A DNA stretch of 50,920 nt from Actinomycetota bacterium. GTDB taxonomy: Bacteria > Actinomycetota > Acidimicrobiia > Spongiisociales > UBA11373. The stretch is taken from positions 1 to 50,920 of the forward strand of contig JAHLKU010000002.1 in the NCBI GenBank assembly GCA_020444505.1, read 5' to 3'. The notes under the pieces were generated by a model. That model was not told where the DNA came from. It saw only the letters and a list, made by a program, of their open reading frames with translations, and ran no database searches. The position numbers and the translations under genes are program-made. Below are positions 45,425 to 50,920 of this stretch, piece after piece; position 1 is the stretch's first letter, and the number at the start of each line of letters is the position of its first letter.

Positions 45425-46813
45425 ATGAGCAGGAGATTCCTGCGGGTAGCAGGCCTTCTTGTGGCCTTTGCCCTGGTGATCGCTGCCTGCGGCGACGACG
45501 ACGCCGAGACGACGACCACCGAGGCTGCCACGACGACCGAGGCCGCCACGACGACCGAGGCCGCCACGACGACCGAGGCCGCCACGACCACGACCGAGGC
45601 GATGCCCATGGGCGTGTCGTGCGGCGACGGGGTGACGATCGGTGTGATCACCGACCTCACCGGTTCGCTGGCGATCTACGGCACCCACATGAACCGGAGC
45701 GTGCCGATCGGCTTCGCGTATGCGACCGGCGGCGAGCCGCAGGAGGGCATGGAACAGACGTACATGCTCGACGACTGCGAGATCCGGGTCGTGTTCAAGG
45801 ACGACCAGTCCGATGCCGAGCTGAGCGCCACCGCCGCCCGCGAGCTGATCGAGGTCGAGGGCGCGAGCATCATCATCGGCTCGGTGAGCTCCGGCGTCAC
45901 CGCCACGCTGCAGGGGATCGCCCGTGAGAACGACGTGATCCTCATCGCGGCCCCGGCGGCGGCGACCGACATCACCGGCAAGGACTTCGACCCGAACACG
46001 TTCCGCACCAGCCGGAGCAACTACCAGGACGGCATGGCCATCTGCGACCAGTTCGTGAACAACGACGGGTACCAGACGTTCGTGCAGATCGCACCCGACT
46101 ACTCGTTCGGCTACGGCGGGGCGCAGGCGTACTTCGACGCCTGCACGTACTACGGCGGCGAGTTCATCGCCGACGACATCTTCGCCCCGGCCGACACGAC
46201 CGACTTCACGACCTACCTGGAGCCCCTGGCGGGGACCGAGGCCGACGCCCTCCTGGTCACCTGGGCCGGCGGCGGGTTCGTGCCGCTGCTCCAGGCCGCG
46301 CTCGACCTCGGCGTGATCGACGACGACACCGTCCTCGGTTCGCCGTTCGTCGACAACGTCGTGATGCCGATCTTCTTCGGCAATGCGGTGGGGACCACCT
46401 CGGTGATCCTCTACTGGTACGGCGGTCCCGACAACCCGGCGAACGACTACCTGGTCGCCGAGACCCAGGCGAAGTACGGCGTGAACCCCGATCTCTTCGA
46501 CGGGGACGGGATGAGCGCCGCGATCATGGCCATCGAGGGCCTCCGGGCCACCGGGGGCGCCGCCGACGCGGAGTCGCTGCGGGCTGCGTTCGAGGGCATG
46601 ACCTTCGAAGGCGCCAAGGGCACGTACTACATCCGTCCCGAGGATCACATGGCGATCCAGGACATGTACGTCGTGAACCTGACCGGCTTCGATGCCGACA
46701 CGACGTTCCCGATCTACGACGCGGTCGCCACCGTGCGCCCCGAACCGCCCTGCCTGCTGGAGGGTGACTACGTGGCCCGGTGCGGCGATCTGCCGGTCGG
46801 CAACCTCGGATAG
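45425..46813 (+). CDS. Liv-type ABC transporter substrate-binding lipoprotein
   Basis: 462 residues. The signal VAFALVIAAC gives lipobox Cys22; a spacer of (TTTEAA) repeats to residue 59 lifts the domain off the membrane. The type I periplasmic-binding fold starts VSCGDGVTIGVITDLTGSLAIYGTHMNRSVPIGFAYA and runs through VVFKDDQSDAELSATAARELIEVEGASIIIGSVSSGVT. It binds a ligand for the permeases downstream; family ligands include branched amino acids, amides, urea and aromatic acids. Start ATG 45425 is chosen for GGGAGGAAACG before it and for the signal peptide; an upstream in-frame codon at 45371 lacks both. A strong hairpin follows the gene. Confidence 0.92.
   Translation: MSRRFLRVAGLLVAFALVIAACGDDDAETTTTEAATTTEAATTTEAATTTEAATTTTEAMPMGVSCGDGVTIGVITDLTGSLAIYGTHMNRSVPIGFAYATGGEPQEGMEQTYMLDDCEIRVVFKDDQSDAELSATAARELIEVEGASIIIGSVSSGVTATLQGIARENDVILIAAPAAATDITGKDFDPNTFRTSRSNYQDGMAICDQFVNNDGYQTFVQIAPDYSFGYGGAQAYFDACTYYGGEFIADDIFAPADTTDFTTYLEPLAGTEADALLVTWAGGGFVPLLQAALDLGVIDDDTVLGSPFVDNVVMPIFFGNAVGTTSVILYWYGGPDNPANDYLVAETQAKYGVNPDLFDGDGMSAAIMAIEGLRATGGAADAESLRAAFEGMTFEGAKGTYYIRPEDHMAIQDMYVVNLTGFDADTTFPIYDAVATVRPEPPCLLEGDYVARCGDLPVGNLG
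45509..45601 (+). repeat. 18-bp tandem repeats coding the TTTEAA spacer
   Basis: Near-exact copies of ACGACGACCGAGGCCGCC, about five units with a variant first and last, encode the Thr/Glu/Ala linker of the binding protein. Length may vary between strains. Confidence 0.85.
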
Positions 46814-46823
46814 CGAACCCTGC

Positions 46824-46857
46824 GATGTGGGGGGCGGCTCCGGCCGCCCCCCACATC
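46824..46857. terminator. Strong hairpin between the binding-protein gene and livG
   Basis: A perfect 15-bp stem starting GATGTGGGGGGC with loop TCCG, 10 nt after the stop. In Liv operons such hairpins often cap and protect the abundant binding-protein mRNA and only partly stop transcription into the ATPase genes. No T-tract follows. Confidence 0.75.
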
Positions 46858-46877
46858 CCGAAACGGAAGGAGCCGTC

Positions 46878-47657
46878 GTGGGCGCGATCCTGGAGACCAG
46901 GGGCCTGCGGAGGGAGTTCGGGGCACTGGTCGCGGTGGACGACGTGGACCTCTCGATCGAAGAGGCCACCCTCCACTCCATCATTGGCCCCAACGGCGCG
47001 GGCAAGACCACCCTCTTCAACCTGATCAGCGGGACCCTCGCCCCCACCCGCGGCAAGGTCTTCTACAAGGGCGAGGACATCACCGGCCACCCGATCCACC
47101 AGACCATTCACAAGGGCATCGGCCGGTCGTTCCAGATCACGAACATCTTCCCCAACCTGACGGTGCTGGAGAACGTCCGCCTCGCCGTGCAGGCCACCGG
47201 CAAGGACAGCTTCCGGATGCTGGCGCCGCACCTCAGGTTCTCCGACTACCTGGACCGGGCCACCGAGGTGCTGGCCCGGGTGGGCCTGGCCGACCGGGCC
47301 CTGCAGATCGCCGGGACGCTGCCGCACGGCGACCAGCGCAAGCTGGAGCTGGGCATGATCCTGGCCCCCGACCCCGACGTCCTCATGCTCGACGAGCCGA
47401 CCGCCGGGATGGCGGCCGAGCAGGTGCCGCAGTTGATGGAGCTCATCCAGGAGATCCAGGCGGCCGGGGGCCGCACCGTGGTGCTGGTCGAGCACAACAT
47501 GAGCGTGGTGATGACCGTGTCCGACCGCATCACCGTCATGCACCAGGGCGGGGTGTTGGCCGAGGGCACGCCGGCGGAGATCTCCGCCGACCGCCAGGTG
47601 CAGACCGCGTACCTGGGCGCCCTCTACGGCGACGTGGTGAGGGGAGGCGGCCGATGA
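46878..47657 (+). CDS. livG: Branched-chain/aromatic-type ABC importer ATPase (LivG-like)
   Basis: 259 residues. Walker A GPNGAGKTTL, Q-loop SFQITNIFPNLTVLENV, signature LPHGDQRKLELGMIL (the LivG form of LSGGQ), Walker B VLMLDEPTAGM and switch His VEHNMSVVM are present. It pairs with the LivF-like subunit. Start GTG 46878 with GGAAGGAG before it. Its stop overlaps the livF ATG (ATGA). Confidence 0.92.
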   Translation: MGAILETRGLRREFGALVAVDDVDLSIEEATLHSIIGPNGAGKTTLFNLISGTLAPTRGKVFYKGEDITGHPIHQTIHKGIGRSFQITNIFPNLTVLENVRLAVQATGKDSFRMLAPHLRFSDYLDRATEVLARVGLADRALQIAGTLPHGDQRKLELGMILAPDPDVLMLDEPTAGMAAEQVPQLMELIQEIQAAGGRTVVLVEHNMSVVMTVSDRITVMHQGGVLAEGTPAEISADRQVQTAYLGALYGDVVRGGGR

Positions 47658-48352
47658 GCCTCCTCGACCTGCACGACGTGCACACCTTCATCGGCAAGTT
47701 CCACATCCTCGAAGGCGTCTCGGTGGAGGTGCCGCAGGGGAGTGTCGTTGCCCTGCTGGGCCGCAACGGCGCAGGCAAGACCACCACCCTGAAGACCATC
47801 CTCGGCCTGACGCCGGCGTCGTCGGGGAGGGTGGTGTTCGACGGCGACGACATCGTCGAGATGCGCAGTTTCGACATCGCCGCGATGGGCATCGGCTACG
47901 TCCCCGAGCATCGGGCGATCTTCGCCGACCTGAGCGTCGAGGAGAACCTCCGGATCGCCGAGCGCCGCAAGGGCGACCTGGAGAGGAGGGAGGAGCTGAT
48001 CTTCGGGCTCTTCCCCGACCTGAAGCGGCTGATCGGCCTGCCCGGCACCAGCCTGTCGGGGGGCCAGCAGCAGATGCTCGCGGTGGCGCGGGCCCTGGTG
48101 CCGGAGAACCGGCTGCTGCTGATCGACGAGCCGAGCGAGGGCCTCGCCCCGGTGCTCATCGAGCAGATGATCGAGGCGATCGCCCGGCTGTCGGACACCA
48201 CGACGGTGCTGCTCGTGGAGCAGAACTTCCTGGTGGCGAGCCGGCTCGGCACCACCTACGTGATCATCGAGGAGGGGCGATCGGTGAAGACGGGCGACAT
48301 GACAGACCTCGTCGACGACGACGAGACGATCCAGCGGTACCTGGGGGTGTGA
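47654..48352 (+). CDS. livF: Branched-chain/aromatic-type ABC importer ATPase (LivF-like)
   Basis: 232 residues. Walker A GRNGAGKTTT, GIGYVPEHRAIFADLSVEENL (LivF-typical Q region), LSGGQQQMLAVARAL, Walker B LLLIDEPSEGLAP and VEQNFLVA with the LivF replacement of the switch His by Gln are all seen. Coupled to livG (ATGA) and to the permease gene (TGATG). Confidence 0.92.
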   Translation: MSLLDLHDVHTFIGKFHILEGVSVEVPQGSVVALLGRNGAGKTTTLKTILGLTPASSGRVVFDGDDIVEMRSFDIAAMGIGYVPEHRAIFADLSVEENLRIAERRKGDLERREELIFGLFPDLKRLIGLPGTSLSGGQQQMLAVARALVPENRLLLIDEPSEGLAPVLIEQMIEAIARLSDTTTVLLVEQNFLVASRLGTTYVIIEEGRSVKTGDMTDLVDDDETIQRYLGV

Positions 48353-49956
48353 TGGCGGACACCAAGCAGATCGACCAGATCGAGTCCCCGGGGCCTTCGC
48401 GCAACCGGCGGATCGCCGATGCCATCAAGCGCAACCGGGCGCGGGCCACCGTGCTCGGCGTGCTGGCGGTGCTGTTCCTCGCCGCCATGGCCGGCATCGA
48501 GGCCGACCAGTGGTTCGGCACGATCATGAAGGCCCTGGCGGCCGGTTCCGTCATCTTCCTGGTGGCGAGCGGGTTTCAGTTGATCTTCGGCCTGATGGAC
48601 GTGCTGAACCTGGCGCACGGCGAGTTGTTCATGCTCGGCGCCTACGTGGGGTGGACCGTCTACACCCGGTTCGACACGTTCCTCGACGTGCTCGTCCCGA
48701 TGCTGCTGGTGGCGGCGCCGTTCGCCCTGCTGCCGCTGTGGCGCCGCCTCGGCGCCCGTGTGGCGGCGCTGGCGCGGTGGGCGAGGAGCGCGGCGTGGGG
48801 CCTGATCGTCCTGGGCGGCGGGCTCATGCTGCTGTCCATCACCAAGTTCCCGCTGGTCATCTGGAACGCCGAGGACTTCGCCAAGACCCCGGCCAACTAC
48901 TCGGTGCAGATCGACCTCGGCACCCTGGTCCCGCTGCCGGAAGACGTGTTCGGCTGGCCGATGGCGGTGGCGATCGTGGTGCTGCTGGCCGGCGCCTCGG
49001 CGCTGGCCCTGGGCCTGTCGTCGCTGCGCAAGCACGCGGGGGCGGTCCCGCCGCTCGGCCGATGGAACCTGATCGGCGCCGCCGGGCTGATCGTGGCCTC
49101 GGTGGCGCTGCACCTGGTGCGGGGCCCGCTCAACGACTGGGTGTTCGGCATGAGCACCACCTGGCGGTTCTTCATCGCCCTGATCGTGGCGTCGCTGCTC
49201 GGCGCCGGGCTGGGGGCGCTCATCGAGGTGGTGCTGATCCGCCCGCTGTACGACCGTCCCATCTACACGCTGATGGTCACCCTGGGGGTGGGGTTCGTGA
49301 TCATCGAGACCGTCAAGGAGCTGTGGGGGTCGTCGAACTTCACCATGGCCCGCCCCGCCGCCTTCAACGGGTCCGGTGAGGGCTGCCCGGCCGAGGGCAT
49401 CGGCGGCTTCTTCAGCGGCTGCTCCACCCTGGTGGTGTTCGGCAGCCGGCTGCGGGTGTACAACGAGGGCTTCGTGGTGGTGATCGGGATCCTGGTGTTG
49501 ATCGGGGTGAGCCTGTTGCTGAAGCGGACCCGGATCGGCATGACCATCCGGGCCGGCGTGCAGGACCCCGAGATGGTGGAGGCGCTGGGCATCAACGTGC
49601 GGCGCGTGTTCACCATGGTGTTCGCCCTCGGCGCCGGCCTCGCCGCCTTCGGCGGGGTGCTGGCGGCGCCGTCGATCGGCCTCTACACCGAGATGGGGGC
49701 GCTGTTCCTGCTGACCGCCATCGTGGCGCTGGCCATCGGCGGCCTCACCTCGTTCCCGGGGGTGGCCGCCGGCGCCCTGCTGATCGGGCTGCTGCAGCAG
49801 ATCATCATCCGCTTCGGCCAGACCGGCATCCACATCCCGTTCGTGGCCGAGCCGTTCAAGCCGTCGCCGACCCTGGTGCCGGCGGCGTCCATCATCCTGA
49901 TGATCGTGATCCTGCTGGTCTTGCCCGCCGGCCTGTTCGGAAGGGGGGAGCGATGA
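48352..49956 (+). CDS. livH: LivH-like permease with a large internal insertion
   Basis: 534 residues, against about 290-310 for usual LivH. An N-terminal extension of about 35 residues precedes the first helix. FGLMDVLNLAHGELFMLGAYVGW (79-101) is the start of the LivH domain; the next conserved block, GALIEVVLIRPLYDRPIY, only comes at 288-305. The roughly 150 extra residues between contain three or so more hydrophobic segments and a soluble stretch (WNAEDFAKTPANYSVQIDLG). TRIGMTIRAGVQDPEMVEALGINV (393-416) is the ATPase-contact loop. A Cys pair lies in a further loop (CPAEGIGGFFSGC). ATG 48352 is preferred to GTG 48349 because it forms the TGATG overlap seen elsewhere in this operon. Confidence 0.88.
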   Translation: MADTKQIDQIESPGPSRNRRIADAIKRNRARATVLGVLAVLFLAAMAGIEADQWFGTIMKALAAGSVIFLVASGFQLIFGLMDVLNLAHGELFMLGAYVGWTVYTRFDTFLDVLVPMLLVAAPFALLPLWRRLGARVAALARWARSAAWGLIVLGGGLMLLSITKFPLVIWNAEDFAKTPANYSVQIDLGTLVPLPEDVFGWPMAVAIVVLLAGASALALGLSSLRKHAGAVPPLGRWNLIGAAGLIVASVALHLVRGPLNDWVFGMSTTWRFFIALIVASLLGAGLGALIEVVLIRPLYDRPIYTLMVTLGVGFVIIETVKELWGSSNFTMARPAAFNGSGEGCPAEGIGGFFSGCSTLVVFGSRLRVYNEGFVVVIGILVLIGVSLLLKRTRIGMTIRAGVQDPEMVEALGINVRRVFTMVFALGAGLAAFGGVLAAPSIGLYTEMGALFLLTAIVALAIGGLTSFPGVAAGALLIGLLQQIIIRFGQTGIHIPFVAEPFKPSPTLVPAASIILMIVILLVLPAGLFGRGER

Positions 49957-50920
49957 CCATGCTCACCGCCGAGCGCGGCCCGCGGGCCCTGTGGCGCCGC
50001 CGCCGCGGTGTCGTGTACATGGCCCTGGCGCTGCTGATGTTCCCGTTCGTGATCTCGCTGCTCGTGGACGGGCAGGGCATCGCATCGGTGTGGAACAACG
50101 ACCTGGGCAACGCCCGCTTCCTGCAGGGCCTGGCCATCGAGGTGTTCATCCTCGGGCTGTTCGCCATCTCCTACGACCTGCTGCTCGGCGTGGCCGGGAT
50201 CATCTCCTTCGGGCACGCCATGTTCTTCGCCGTCGGGGCCTACGGCTTCGGCATCATGCTGAAGAGCTTCGAGCTGCACTGGGTGATCGCACTGCTGCTG
50301 GTGGGGGTGCTGGCGGTGCTGCAGGCGCTGCTGTTCGCCATCCTCCTGCCGCGGGTGAAGGGCCTCACCTTCGCGCTGGTCACCCTGGGCATCGCCGCGG
50401 TGTTCTGGATCGTCATCTCCTCCAGCGACCTGGCCCAGTGGGCGGGTGCCGAGATCGGCCTGCAGGGCGTGGAGACCCCGGTGTGGTTCCTCGACACCAC
50501 CAACCACCGGTTCGTGTTCTACCTGCTGGTGGCGGCGATCATGCTCGGCGTCTACGTGCTGTACACCAAGATCGCCGACTCCCCGATGGGGCGGGTTCTG
50601 GTGTCGGTGCGCGAGAACGAGGACCGCTCGTTGATGCTGGGGTACAACACGTTCTGGTTCAAGACGGCGGCCCTCATCGTGTCGTCGCTGACCGCGGCGC
50701 TCGCCGGGGTGCTGCACACGATGCACCAGCCGATCGTCACCCCGAACGTGGCCGGCCTCACGTTCGCCATCACCGTGCTGCTGATGGTGCTGATCGGCGG
50801 GGCCGGGACCATCAGCGGCGCCCTGGTGGGCGCCGCCGTGTACCGCCTGCTCAACTTCTACCTGGACAAGTGGTTCGGGGGCGCCTCCGGGTTGCTGGTC
50901 GGCCTGGTGTTCGTGCTCCT
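49953..50920 (+). CDS. livM: LivM-like ABC importer permease (3' end outside window)
   Basis: At least 322 residues, open to the window edge. ATG 49953 overlaps the livH stop (ATGA). After an Arg-rich lead (LWRRRRG) come membrane segments and the LivM signatures: AISYDLLLGVAGIISFGHAMFFAVGAYGFGIM, RVKGLTFALVTLGIAAVFW, DSPMGRVLVSVRENEDRSLMLGYNTFWFKTAALIVSSLTAALAGVLH, and VLIGGAGTISGALVGAAVY. It pairs with LivH to form the channel. The stop codon and anything after it are not visible. Confidence 0.92.
   Translation, partial: MTMLTAERGPRALWRRRRGVVYMALALLMFPFVISLLVDGQGIASVWNNDLGNARFLQGLAIEVFILGLFAISYDLLLGVAGIISFGHAMFFAVGAYGFGIMLKSFELHWVIALLLVGVLAVLQALLFAILLPRVKGLTFALVTLGIAAVFWIVISSSDLAQWAGAEIGLQGVETPVWFLDTTNHRFVFYLLVAAIMLGVYVLYTKIADSPMGRVLVSVRENEDRSLMLGYNTFWFKTAALIVSSLTAALAGVLHTMHQPIVTPNVAGLTFAITVLLMVLIGGAGTISGALVGAAVYRLLNFYLDKWFGGASGLLVGLVFVL

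Noticed and set aside
48349-48351. GTG as the start of the LivH-like gene
   Set aside because: ATG at 48352 gives the TGATG stop-start overlap used at 40225-40229 and 42773-42777 in the same operon, so it is preferred.

Overview
The window is very GC-rich DNA (about 70-75% G+C by eye) packed with 47 protein genes on both strands, two of them cut by the window edges. I saw no rRNA, tRNA, CRISPR array or insertion sequence. A bacterial proteasome activator ending in GQYL, an F420-type luciferase-like oxidoreductase, DUF4342, Thr/Glu/Ala-linked lipoproteins and pervasive leaderless -10 boxes point to an Actinomycetota chromosome. The class Acidimicrobiia is my guess. It reads as ordinary chromosome, with no phage or plasmid signature.

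Layout. 1-3.6 kb: LuxR-type regulator (partial), a 33-residue basic peptide gene, pseudouridine-kinase-like psuK, a siderophore-interacting reductase, an unrecognised protein, and a stand-alone Nfu N-terminal domain. 3.7-8.5 kb: hydantoinase/oxoprolinase pair hyuA-hyuB facing a LarA-like (nickel lactate racemase superfamily) protein. 8.5-12.9 kb: a membrane-anchored metzincin-like protease, then a luciferase-like oxidoreductase, a VOC protein and a two-gene ABC exporter. 12.9-20.2 kb: envelope genes, comprising DUF4342 with a MacB-type ABC system, an MscS channel, a 38-residue membrane peptide and an RND/MMPL transporter. 20.3-34.5 kb: mixed genes with a DNA-repair flavour (SRAP protein, AlkA-like glycosylase, PolX, photolyase), plus a Ca2+/cation antiporter, an S41-like lipoprotein, a beta-propeller, a NYN-LOTUS protein, DDAH, Bpa and an acyltransferase. 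34.6-39.5 kb: subtilase lipoprotein, cyclophilin and an acyl-CoA dehydrogenase.

39.5-50.9 kb is the most coherent block. A TetR regulator with a strong promoter and a 21-bp palindromic operator heads a tightly overlapping run: acyl-CoA ligase, KAS III-like condensing enzyme, second acyl-CoA ligase and alpha/beta hydrolase. A complete Liv-type ABC importer follows (binding protein, two ATPases, two permeases; the last permease runs off the window). It reads as a regulated uptake-and-activation module for an unknown carboxylic acid. The condensing enzyme has His where the family has its catalytic Asn, and the LivH-type permease carries a large insertion.

Two architectural themes recur. About seventeen genes have a TANNNT-like box 6-9 nt before the start codon, which implies leaderless transcripts. 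Four convergent gene pairs overlap by exactly four bases, sharing a CTAG in which each gene's TAG stop lies. No transcription or homology search could be run here, so functions rest on motif and family recognition.
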